Position numbers and translations under genes: made by a program. Positions 1 to 9,231 of a DNA stretch of 64,000 nucleotides are shown here, in pieces. The notes below the pieces were generated by a model. It searched no databases, was not told the origin of the DNA, and saw only the letters and a list, made by a program, of their open reading frames with translations. The stretch's first letter is position 1; each line of letters begins with the position of its first letter. Source of the DNA: Astragalus membranaceus (taxonomy: Eukaryota; Streptophyta; Magnoliopsida; Fabales; Fabaceae). The stretch lies in contig CM076849.1 of the NCBI GenBank assembly GCA_039519185.1, positions 109,311,806 to 109,375,805 on the forward strand, in the 5' to 3' direction.

Positions 1-269
1 TCGTCGGCCTCCTCAGCTAACATGTGGGTACCAAAACGGACGTTCTGCTCAACAGTGCAGTCCATCACCCTGAAAATTCTCTCGATCTCTTTCAACCAAG
101 CCATAGCACCATCTGGATCATATTTGCCCTTAAAGGTGGGCGGGTTCTCCCTCTGGAAGGTAGTCAGACTCCGAAAACCAGCATTATCCCCAGCATTCTG
201 CTGACCCTGCACAGCCTGAGCCATAGCCTGCAATGCAGCAGCAAGAGCAGCGTCGTTTCTCCCAGCCAA
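1..269 (-). pseudogene. B1 gag, N-terminal fragment with lost start codon
   Basis: Encodes about the first 89 residues of a Ty3 Gag capsid protein, in frame and closely matching the complete Gag of B2 at 30055-33315 (motifs NPPTFKGKYDPDGAMAWLKE and FRVMDC). The initiator has changed: codon 267-269 reads TTG on the coding strand, where B2 and D have ATG in the same context (before GCTGGGAG). Translation from the usual start should fail or be weak. The fragment runs off the left edge, so the state of the rest of the protein is unknown. Confidence 0.85.
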
Positions 270-364
270 TTCAAACTATCACTGCAGCACAAACCAAGAA
301 TTTAGTACTAATCTATTGTCATAAGACACTATGACAGGACAACATTGGCCGGACAGACCGAACT

Positions 365-376
365 GCTCTGATACCA
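365..376 (-). other. B1 primer-binding site
   Basis: On the coding strand it reads TGGTATCAGAGC, complementary to the 3' end of initiator tRNA-Met. It lies four bases inside the 5' LTR border at 381. Confidence 0.9.
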
Positions 377-380
377 CTAA

Positions 381-707
381 TGTAACACCCCCTTTTCTAC
401 CCATTAATCTAATTGGAAAAATATCAGAGTTTTCAAAATCTTGTTTCACACGAGGAATGTTACACATGCTTTAATAAAACCACACTTCTCAGTAAAACAG
501 CTCAAAAACATAATAACCATGTATTACGTAGCACATCACTAAAAGGCGAATCTCAAAACCACGGTTATCATCGCAATAAAACTTAACGTCAATAAAATCT
601 ACTACGCAGCGGAATAACAAAATAAAACCGAATTGTCAACAAAACATAACAACCAAAATCAGTCATAACATTAAGTTCGTCCCCCCCCCCCCCCCCTGAG
701 TGCTACG
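381..707 (-). repeat. B1 5' LTR, 3'-terminal piece
   Basis: The TGTAACACCC end on the plus strand is the LTR terminus. The piece includes a 16-base C run at 681-696 and ends in CTACG (703-707), the TSD of A. It continues at 9232. It aligns with 33427-33747 of B2. Confidence 0.88.
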
Positions 708-3206
708 TGTAACGCCCCAAAATAATTTAATTATTTATTTAATTAAGTTATTTAAGGCTTACAATATTTATTTAATTTAATTAAATAATTCAAGGTTTAA
801 TTATTTTATTTTGTTTATTAGGAGGTGTTGTCACGGATTGAGTGGTGCGGGCAAGGGCCCGTGATCCACAATTAGGCCCGTGGCCCATTTCCTTGTCAAG
901 TATTCGACTTCCAAGGGGGTCTAGGGGTTAGTTTGCATTTTGTTACTCTATTGGAAAAATAAGAAAAGAAGCGAAAAAGAGAGAGAGTGAGAAGAGGAGG
1001 GTTGCGAAAGGAAGAGGAGAAGAAGAAGAGAAGGCGAAGCACTTAGGAAAGAGGAGGAGGCTCGTTGGTGACTTGCATTCTTCCCTTGGAGCTTGGCTAG
1101 CAATTCGACTTCCATAAGGTTAGGGGGTCCTCTTTTTGTGCTTAATAATCTATGCGAATTGTAATTGCTTAGGGTTAGGGTTCTAGGTTAGTTCTATGAA
1201 TGATTTGTGATGCTAATGATAAATTCATAATATTGTGATGCTTGATGATTGAATTGCTATGTTGAAAATCGCATGATTGATGATGAATTGTTGCTAAATG
1301 CGAATTGGAGACCATATGTTTGAATATATGATTGTTTGGTGCTTACTTGGTGAAATTGAGAATCATGGTGACATTTGAATCATATACATATAATTGAGTA
1401 TTTGGTGATTTTAAATTGGTGATTGAAAATAGAAAACTCTGTTTTTTAGAAGCTCCTAGGCGCCTTGGGCGCCATATGTGTGTTGCTGAAATTCTGTGTT
1501 GTGCGCCATAGTCATGGGCGCCAAGTGCCCAGCAGTGTGCTGCGCCAGTTTTCCAGAATTTTGTTGCCCTGTGTTGCCAATCTGTGTCACTGTGTTGCTG
1601 TGCCTGTTGCCCCTGTGTTGCCATTCTGTGTCACTGTGCTGCCAGTTTGGGCGCTTGTTGCTTGAGTCATGGGCGCCAAGGGCCCCAATGTCTTGGTGAT
1701 AGTTTTGTAAAAATTGTTTTTAGGTTTTCATATTCAGGTAAAATGGCTCATGAAAAATGGTTTTGGGCAACAAAAGAGTTGAGTTGCGTATTTTCACTAG
1801 GTGCCTAGTGCATGGGCGCCAAAAATGATGTTCAGTTTTTGGTGAAATTTTTATTGGGTCTTCATGTTCTGGGCAATTGGCTCGTGTAAAATCAAATTCG
1901 AAGAAAAATGAGTTTTGTTGCATCATGGCCTTAGGCGCCTAGTGCCTGGGCGCCGTGTGCTGTGCTGGGCGCAATGCGCCTGTGCGCGCACTGTTTCCTG
2001 GGCGCCTAGCGCCTGTGCGCGTGTTGTTCCTGGGCGCCAAGCGCCTATGCGCCTGTGCGTGTTGCCTCTCCTGGGCGCCAGCGCCCATGCGCCAAGTTTT
2101 TTTTGTGTTGCTCCTGGGCGCCCAGCGCCCTGCGCCAAGTTCTGTGTTGCCCCTGGGCGCCCAGCGCCCATGCGCCAGTTTCCTGGATGTCTAAATATTT
2201 TTCCTATTTTGTTTTTAACGTAACTTTTGACTCGGTTATCCAAATTTAACGGTTCAAAATGCGTTTCGAAGCTAATTTCAGTGTCTATCCAATGGTCTCA
2301 ATTTTATGCAAAAATAAATTATTTTACTGGTGTTTCTGGGCTGATGGTGTTCAAGTGTCCAAATGACTATTTTTACCCACTTTCCCCATGTCGTGTCAAT
2401 GTCCTAAGTTGGTCGATTTGAATTGGTGTTGGTGTGAGTGGTGAGCTGAATTGGTGAGTGTGATGAGGTGAGATTGGTGAGCAGAGGCTTCGGCCTAATT
2501 TTAATTTGGTGAGTTGATTAATGTACTATGGTGATATTATGAATTTAAAATGGTGAATTGATTGGACTTGGTGTGTTGCGATGCATTCTCATAGCATCTC
2601 ATGAAACATGTGCATTATTGGTGAGCAGAGGCTACGGCCTAATTTAATTTGGTGAGCAGAGGCTACGGCCTATTTGTATTTGGTGACGGATCCGACATGC
2701 ATGTACCCGTGGAGTTTGGGTTGCATTACATGCATAATCATATATTGTATAGTGCTGTTTGGAAATTGAATGCTGATGTGATTGTTCCCATTGTTGTGAA
2801 TTGGTGTGCCTGGTTTCCTTTTCCTATGCAGTGCTTAATTCCCATATGTTATTAATTATGAAAAGAGACTCACCCTACTGCTTTTATGTTGCTTCTTATG
2901 TCGGCAACGTGCAGGTAATAACGAGTGAAGGATTCCTTTATGCCTTCGTCTGGTAGGAAGTGTCACGCTCTGATACGTAGCACCAGAGGGGGGGGTGTCC
3001 TATGTTTATGCATTATTTCTTAAAACTGTTAGATTTTGTTGGTGATGTATTGGATTTAGTTGATGCGAACTAAACTTTTCTTATGGTGTTATGTATCTTG
3101 ATTTTTATGGAGTAAGTGTAGCACTCACTTTAATTGTTTTCAAAAAAAAAAAAAAGAGAGACTCTGATTTTATTAAAAAGTAAGGTTATTAAAAAGGGGT
3201 GTTACA
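708..3206 (+). repeat. Element A 5' LTR
   Basis: Runs from TGTAACGCCCC to GGGGTGTTACA, 2499 bp. In order it holds an AT-rich start; a purine-rich block (about 960-1060); a splice-donor-like AAG/GTTAGG at 1118; GGCGCC-rich palindromes (about 1450-2180); a cross-family conserved block (about 2217-2300); three AGGC-loop-GCCT hairpins (2485-2671); and a candidate acceptor at 2914. A 10-nt complement of the primer site follows at 2967-2976. It lacks 49 nt that the 3' LTR has (9020-9068), removed between ATTGG repeats after insertion. Confidence 0.95.
2967..2976 (+). promoter_or_regulatory. Anti-PBS segment in the LTR of A
   Basis: GCTCTGATAC is the exact reverse complement of bases 3213-3222 in the primer-binding site, and equals the 3' arm of initiator tRNA-Met less CCA. 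The same segment lies in the LTRs of D, B1, B2 and E. A role in folding the RNA over the primer site is inferred. Confidence 0.55.
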
Positions 3207-3210
3207 TTAG

Positions 3211-3222
3211 TGGTATCAGAGC
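3211..3222 (+). other. Element A primer-binding site
   Basis: TGGTATCAGAGC, complementary to the initiator tRNA-Met 3' end, four bases after the 5' LTR. Confidence 0.95.
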
Positions 3223-3261
3223 AGTTCGGTCTGTCCGGCCAAGTTGTCCAGTCATAGTGTC

Positions 3262-3286
3262 AACTGACAACGGTGTGTTGTCAGTT
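3262..3286 (+). other. Leader hairpin between PBS and gag of A
   Basis: A perfect 10-bp stem (AACTGACAAC / GTTGTCAGTT) closes the five-base loop GGTGT. B2 and D have a different 7-bp hairpin at the equivalent place. The position suits a dimerisation or packaging signal, but that is inference. Confidence 0.5.
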
Positions 3287-3322
3287 ATATCTAACTGTTG
3301 TTGTTGTAGCAAGTGAGTTGAG

Positions 3323-3478
3323 ATGGCTGGGAGGATCGATGCTGCTGCCGCTGTTGTTGGGCTGCTGCTGAATGTTGTAAGAAGTTGAATCTTGTTTTGC
3401 CTGTTATGAATGGAGAGATGGTAGTCGATACTCCTGCGAAGGGGTCGGTGATTATGTCTCAGGTGTTCTCAGTGTCCC
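3323..3478 (+). pseudogene. Element A gag/protease remnant
   Basis: An ATG at 3323 opens a frame whose start resembles the family Gag (MAGR.DAA.AA) but ends in TGA after 21 codons. Sequence then jumps to the protease region: codons near 3385-3470 match residues after the active site in B2 (NGEMVVDTPAKGSVI). About 1 kb holding capsid, zinc knuckles and the DTGA protease motif has been lost. A further 2-nt loss near 3470 shifts the frame before pol. No Gag or active protease can be made from this copy. Confidence 0.85.
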
Positions 3479-6400
3479 GTGTCGATCTTCGGCAGGGACT
3501 TTATTGTGAGTTTTGTTTGTTTGCCGTTGGGAGGGTTGGATGTCATTCTTGGTATGGACTGGTTAGTATATAACCATGTACATATTAATTGTTCCCGAAG
3601 ATCTGTGAGTTTCCTTCCTCCTGAGGAAGAAGAATCTGTTTTGTTGCCTGCTGGTCATTTGCATAAGGTAATGAAGGAAGGAGTTCATCTGTTTGCTTTG
3701 ATGGCGTCTTTGTCTGCTGAGAATCAGGCGATCATTGAAGGGGTTCAGGTAGTGTGTGAATTTCCCGAAGTGTTCCCGGATGAAATTCCAAGTGTTCCGC
3801 CAGAGAGGGAGGTTGAGTTTGCTATTGATCTTATACCTGGTACTAGGCCTGTGTCTATGGCCCCGTACCGGATGTCAGCCTCAGAGTTGTCTGAATTGAA
3901 AAAGCAATTAGAAGATTTACTTGAGAAGAAATTTGTAAGGCCAAGTGTGTCGCCGTGGGGTGCTCCGGTATTGTTAGTGAAAAAGAAGGACGGGAGTATG
4001 AGACTTTGTGTCGATTATAGGCAATTGAACAAAGTGACAATAAAGAACAGGTATCCGCTTCCCAGAATTGATGATCTGATGGACCAGTTGGTAGGTGCTA
4101 AGGTGTTTAGTAAAATCGATTTGAGGTCGGGTTATCACCAGATCAAGGTGAGGGATGAAGACATTCAGAAAACCGCTTTCAGAACGAGATATGGGCACTA
4201 TGAGTATTCTGTTATGCCGTTTGGTGTTACCAACGCGCCGGGTGTGTTTATGGAGTACATGAATCGTACCTTCCATAGTTACTTGGATCGGTTTGTAGTT
4301 GTGTTTATTGACGACATTCTGGTGTATTCTAAAACAGAAGAGGAGCACGCAGAACATTTGAGGTTAGTGCTAGAAGTGTTGAAAGAAAAGAAATTGTATG
4401 CAAAATTGTCTAAGTGTGAGTTCTGGCTGAATGAAGTAGGTTTCCTTGGTCATATTATCTCTGGTAATGGTATAGCTGTGGACCCAGCCAAGGTTGATGC
4501 TGTGTCCCAATGGGAGAGCCCGAAGTCAGTTACAGAGATTAGAAGCTTTTTGGGATTAGCTGGTTATTACAGGAGATTTATTGAAGGTTTCTCGAGGTTG
4601 GCACTTCCGTTGACTCAATTGACATGTAAAGGAAAAGCTTTTGTGTGGGATGCTCGCTGCGAGGAGAGCTTCAATGAGTTGAAAAAGAGGTTGACTACAT
4701 CGCCCGTTTTGACCTTGCCTGTTCCGGATCAACCGTTTGTAGTATATTGCGATGCTTCCAAGATGGGTTTGGGAGGTGTATTGATGCAAGAGGGTAAGGT
4801 AGTAGCTTATGCGTCCAGACAGTTGAGGACCCATGAGAAGAACTACCCTACTCATGATTTAGAGCTAGCTGCAATTGTGTTTGTGCTGAAAATTTGGAGG
4901 CACTATCTGTATGGTACCAGATTCGAAGTGTTTAGTGACCATAAGAGTCTGAAATACTTGTTTGATCAGAAGGAGCTAAATATGAGGCAGAGACGTTGGC
5001 TAGAATTGCTGAAGGATTATGATTTCGGCTTGAACTATCACCCCGACAAAGCTAATGTCGTGGCTGATGCTTTAAGTCGGAAGAGTTTGCATATGTCGGC
5101 TATGATGGTGAAAGAGTTAGAGTTGATTGAGCAGTTTCGGGACATGAGTCTGGTTTGTGAAGTGACACCGCAGAGTGTCAGATTGGGGATGTTGAAGATC
5201 GGCAATGAATTTTTGGTTAGTGTTCGAGAAGCCCAAAAGTCAGATGTGAAGTTGGTAGACCTGTTAGTTGTGAATGATCAAGATGTGGATGGAGATTTCA
5301 AGTTAGATTCCCAAGGTGTATTGAGATTCAGAGATAGGATCTGCATTCCTGACGATGCCGAGATGAAGAGAATGATTCTTGAGGAGAGCCATAGGAGCAA
5401 GTTGAGTATTCATCCCGGGGCTACGAAAATGTACCAAGATTTGAAGAAACTGTTCTGGTGGCCTGGTATGAAGAAGGATGTGGCACAGTTTGTGTATTCT
5501 TGTCTGACTTGTCAGAAGTCTAAGATTGAGCATCAGAAGCCTGCGGGGTTGATGCAACCATTGGAGATTCCGGAATGGAAATGGGATAGCATTTCCATGG
5601 ATTTTGTAACTGGTTTGCCAAATACAGTGAGAGGGTTTGATGCTATATGGGTGGTTGTGGACAGGTTGTCTAAGTCTGCTCATTTCTTACCAATTAATAT
5701 AACTTATCCAGTTCCAAAGTTGGAAGAAATCTACATCAAGACTATTGTGAAGTTGCATGGCGTTCCGCTTAGTATTGTATCTGATAGGGATTCGAGATTC
5801 ACATCTGAATTTTGGAAAAGTTTGCAAGAAGCTTTGGGTTCTAAGTTGAGGTTGAGCTCCGCTTATCATCCGCAGACAGATGGTCAGACGGAGAGGACTA
5901 TTCAGTCGTTAGAGGACTTGTTGAGAGCATGTGTTCTTGAGCAGGGAGGTTCATGGGATTCTCATCTTTCGTTGATAGAGTTCACCTATAACAACAGTTT
6001 TCACTCTAGTATTGGTATGGCACCGTTTGAGGCGTTGTATGGTCGGAGATGTAGGACTCCGTTGTGTTGGTATGAATCTGGGGAGAGTGCAGTGTTGGGG
6101 CCTGAGATTGTGCGAGAAACAACTGAGAAGGTAAAATTAATCCGTGAGAAGATGAAAGCGTCGCAGAGTCGGCAAAAGAGCTATCATGATAAGAGAAGGA
6201 AGGATTTGGAGTTTCAGGCCGGTGATCATGTGTTCCTGAGAGTCACTCCGGTAACTGGTGTTGGGCGTGCCTTGAAATCTAAGAAGTTAACTCCCCGTTT
6301 CATTGGTCCGTATCAGATTACGGAGAGGGTGGGAAGTGTTGCCTATAGGGTGGCCTTGCCGCCTAATCTTTCGAACTTGCATGACGTGTTTCACGTGTCA

Positions 6401-6664
6401 CAACTTCGAAAGTATGTTCCGGACCCGTCTCATGTGATTCAGATGGATGAAGTAGAGGTGCGGGATAATCTCACCGTGGAGACTATGCCTGTGCGGATTG
6501 AGGATAGAGAAGTGAAGACTCTGAGAGGGAAAGAAATTCTTTTGGTGAAAGTGGTTTGGTTAGGAGCTGCTGGTGAGAGCATGACTTGGGAGCTGGAGAG
6601 TAAGATGCGGGAAGCATATCCGGAGTTGTTTGATTCAGGTAATTTCGAGGACGAAATATTCTAA
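3479..6664 (+). CDS. pol: Element A Pol: RT, RNase H and chromodomain integrase
   Basis: One open frame of 1061 codons. The listed start is a GTG inside the protease tail, so the true product would come from a longer polyprotein. The RT spans about residues 130-330, with catalytic Asp214 (KIDLRSGYH) and FIDD at 276-279. RNase H spans about 418-535, with Asp425, Glu462, Asp487 and Asp530. The integrase has zinc residues His638, His645, Cys675 and Cys678, a catalytic triad Asp708/Asp769/Glu805 with 35 residues between the last two, and a GPY/F-like motif (FIGPYQ). Residues 1020-1052 look like a chromodomain (VKVVWLGAAGESMTWE), which supports Tekay/Del. One oddity is SDRDSRF where B2 and D have SDRDPRF. 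It copies element RNA and integrates the DNA in the nucleus. It needs Gag and protease in trans. Confidence 0.93.
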   Translation: MSIFGRDFIVSFVCLPLGGLDVILGMDWLVYNHVHINCSRRSVSFLPPEEEESVLLPAGHLHKVMKEGVHLFALMASLSAENQAIIEGVQVVCEFPEVFPDEIPSVPPEREVEFAIDLIPGTRPVSMAPYRMSASELSELKKQLEDLLEKKFVRPSVSPWGAPVLLVKKKDGSMRLCVDYRQLNKVTIKNRYPLPRIDDLMDQLVGAKVFSKIDLRSGYHQIKVRDEDIQKTAFRTRYGHYEYSVMPFGVTNAPGVFMEYMNRTFHSYLDRFVVVFIDDILVYSKTEEEHAEHLRLVLEVLKEKKLYAKLSKCEFWLNEVGFLGHIISGNGIAVDPAKVDAVSQWESPKSVTEIRSFLGLAGYYRRFIEGFSRLALPLTQLTCKGKAFVWDARCEESFNELKKRLTTSPVLTLPVPDQPFVVYCDASKMGLGGVLMQEGKVVAYASRQLRTHEKNYPTHDLELAAIVFVLKIWRHYLYGTRFEVFSDHKSLKYLFDQKELNMRQRRWLELLKDYDFGLNYHPDKANVVADALSRKSLHMSAMMVKELELIEQFRDMSLVCEVTPQSVRLGMLKIGNEFLVSVREAQKSDVKLVDLLVVNDQDVDGDFKLDSQGVLRFRDRICIPDDAEMKRMILEESHRSKLSIHPGATKMYQDLKKLFWWPGMKKDVAQFVYSCLTCQKSKIEHQKPAGLMQPLEIPEWKWDSISMDFVTGLPNTVRGFDAIWVVVDRLSKSAHFLPINITYPVPKLEEIYIKTIVKLHGVPLSIVSDRDSRFTSEFWKSLQEALGSKLRLSSAYHPQTDGQTERTIQSLEDLLRACVLEQGGSWDSHLSLIEFTYNNSFHSSIGMAPFEALYGRRCRTPLCWYESGESAVLGPEIVRETTEKVKLIREKMKASQSRQKSYHDKRRKDLEFQAGDHVFLRVTPVTGVGRALKSKKLTPRFIGPYQITERVGSVAYRVALPPNLSNLHDVFHVSQLRKYVPDPSHVIQMDEVEVRDNLTVETMPVRIEDREVKTLRGKEILLVKVVWLGAAGESMTWELESKMREAYPELFDSGNFEDEIF

Positions 6665-6676
6665 GTGGGGGAGAGT
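6665..6676 (+). other. Element A polypurine tract
   Basis: GTGGGGGAGAGT lies directly before the 3' LTR and just after the pol stop; it is the expected plus-strand primer. Confidence 0.92.
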
Positions 6677-9226
6677 TGTAACGCCCCAAAATAATTTAAT
6701 TATTTATTTAATTAAGTTATTTAAGGCTTACAATATTTATTTAATTTAATTAAATAATTCAAGGTTTAATTATTTTATTTTGTTTATTAGGAGGTGTTGT
6801 CACGGATTGAGTGGTGCGGGCAAGGGCCCGTGATCCACAATTAGGCCCGTGGCCCAATTCCTTGTCAAGTATTCGACTTCCAAGGGGGTCTAGGGGTTGG
6901 TTTGCATTTTGTTACTCTATTGGAAAAATAAGAAAAGAAGCGAAAAAGAGAGAGAGTGAGAAGAGGAGGGTTGCGAAAGGAAGAGGAGAAGAAGAAGAGA
7001 AGGCGAAGCACTTAGGAAAGAGGAGGAGGCTCGTTGGTGACTTGCATTCTTCCCTTGGAGCTTGGCTAGCAATTCGACTTCCATAAGGTTAGGGGGTCCT
7101 CTTTTTGTGCTTAATAATCTATGCGAATTGTGATTGCTTAGGGTTAGGGTTCTAGGTTAGTTCTATGAATGATTTGTGATGCTAATGATAAATTCATAAT
7201 ATTGTGATGCTTGATGATTGAATTGCTATGTTGAAAATCGCATGATTGATGATGAATTGTTGCTAAATGCGAATTGGAGACCATATGTTTGAATATATGA
7301 TTGTTTGGTGCTTACTTGGTGAAATTGAGAATCATGGTGACATTTGAATCATATACATATAATTGAGTATTTGGTGATTTTAAATTGGTGATTGAAAATA
7401 GAAAATTCTGTTTTTTAGAAGCTCCTAGGCGCCTTGGGCGCCATATGTGTGTTGCTGAAATTCTGTGTTGTGCGCCATAGTCATGGGCGCCAAGTGCCCA
7501 GCAGTGTGCTGCGCCAGTTTTCCAGAATTCTGTTGCCCTGTGTTGCCAATCTGTGTCACTGTGTTGCTGTGCCTGTTGCCCCTGTGTTGCCATTCTGTGT
7601 CACTGTGCTGCCAGTTTGGGCGCTTGTTGCTTGAGTCATGGGCGCCAAGGGCCCCAATGTCTTGGTGATAGTTTTGTAAAAATTGTTTTTAGGTTTTCAT
7701 ATTCAGGTAAAATGGCTCATGAAAAATGGTTTTGGGCAACAAATGAGTTGAGTTGCGTATTTTCACTAGGTGCCTAGTGCATGGGCGCCAAAAATGATGT
7801 TCAGTTTTTGGTGAAATTTTTATTGGGTCTTCATGTTCTGGGCAATTGGCTCGTGTAAAATCAAATTCGAAGAAAAATGAGTTTTGTTGCATCATGGCCT
7901 TAGGCGCCTAGTGCCTGGGCGCCGTGTGCTGTGCTGGGCGCAATGCGCCTGTGCGCGCACTGTTTCCTGGGCGCCTAGCGCCTGTGCGCGTGTTGTTCCT
8001 GGGCGCCAAGCGCCTATGCGCCTGTGCGTGTTGCCTCTCCTGGGCGCCAGCGCCCATGCGCCAAGTTTTTTTTGTGTTGCTCCTGGGCGCCCAGCGCCCT
8101 GCGCCAAGTTCTGTGTTGCCCCTGGGCGCCCAGCGCCCATGCGCCAGTTTCCTGGATGTCTAAATATTTTTCCTATTTTGTTTTTAACGTAACTTTTGAC
8201 TCGGTTATCCAAATTTAACGGTTCAAAATGCGTTTCGAAGCTAATTTCAGTGTCTATCCAATGGTCTCAATTTTATGCAAAAATAAATTATTTTACTGGT
8301 GTTTCTGGGCTGATGGTGTTCAAGTGTCCAAATGACTATTTTTACCCACTTTCCCCATGTCGTGTCAATGTCCTAAGTTGGTCGATTTGAATTGGTGTTG
8401 GTGTGAGTGGTGAGCTGAATTGGTGAGTGTGATGAGGTGAGATTGGTGAGCAGAGGCTTCGGCCTAATTTTAATTTGGTGAGTTGATTAATGTACTATGG
8501 TGATATTATGAATTTAAAATGGTGAATTGATTGGACTTGGTGTGTTGCGATGCATTCTCATAGCATCTCATGAAACATGTGCATTATTGGTGAGCAGAGG
8601 CTACGGCCTAATTTAATTTGGTGAGCAGAGGCTACGGCCTATTTGTATTTGGTGACGGATCCGACATGCATGTACCCGTGGAGTTTGGGTTGCATTACAT
8701 GCATAATCATATATTGTATAGTGCTGTTTGGAAATTGAATGCTGATGTGATTGTTCCCATTGTTGTGAATTGGTGTGCCTGGTTTCCTTTTCCTATGCAG
8801 TGCTTAATTCCCATATGTTATTAATTATGAAAAGAGACTCACCCTACTGCTTTTATGTTGCTTCTTATGTCGGCAACGTGCAGGTAATAACGAGTGAAGG
8901 ATTCCTTTATGCCTTCGTCTGGTAGGAAGTGTCACGCTCTGATACGTAGCACCAGGGGGGGTGTCCTATGTTTATGCATTATTTTTTAAAACTGTTAGAT
9001 TTTGTTGGTGATGTATTGGTTTTAAATTTTTTTAAACTCATTATTATTCCGCTGCTGGTGGTGATTGGATTTAGTTGATGCGAACTAAACTTTTCTTATG
9101 GTGTTATGTATCTTGATTTTTATGGAGTAAGTGTAGCACTCACTTTAATTGTTTTCAAAAAAAAAAAAAAAAAAAGAGAGACTCTGATTTTATTAAAAAG
9201 TAAGGTTATTAAAAAGGGGTGTTACA
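6677..9226 (+). repeat. Element A 3' LTR
   Basis: A 2550-bp copy of the 5' LTR, from TGTAACGCCCC to GGTGTTACA. It keeps the 49 nt missing from the 5' copy. Its A-run near 9158 is longer (18 against 13), and its G-run near 8955 is shorter. Confidence 0.95.
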
Positions 9227-9231
9227 CTACG

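Larger units (their letters stand above)
708..9226 (+). mobile_element. Ty3/gypsy LTR retrotransposon A, pol-only, complete ends
   Basis: Plus-strand element of 8519 bp with TGTAAC...GTTACA ends and TSD CTACG (703-707 and 9227-9231). The uninterrupted target is seen in B2 at 33744-33748. It has two LTRs of about 2.5 kb, a tRNA-Met primer site, an open pol frame and a polypurine tract. Most of gag and the protease active site are deleted. By eye the LTRs differ by fewer than ten substitutions plus a 49-nt deletion, so insertion was recent. It belongs to the same family as D. Confidence 0.95.

Noticed and set aside
1923..2243. Open frames of 60-130 codons inside the GGCGCC-rich LTR blocks
   Set aside because: Low-complexity translations on both strands caused by repeats without stops; no codon-level conservation is visible.
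3479..6664. An envelope gene in element A or other Ty3 elements
   Set aside because: No frame exists between the Pol stop and the polypurine tract; they are adjacent.
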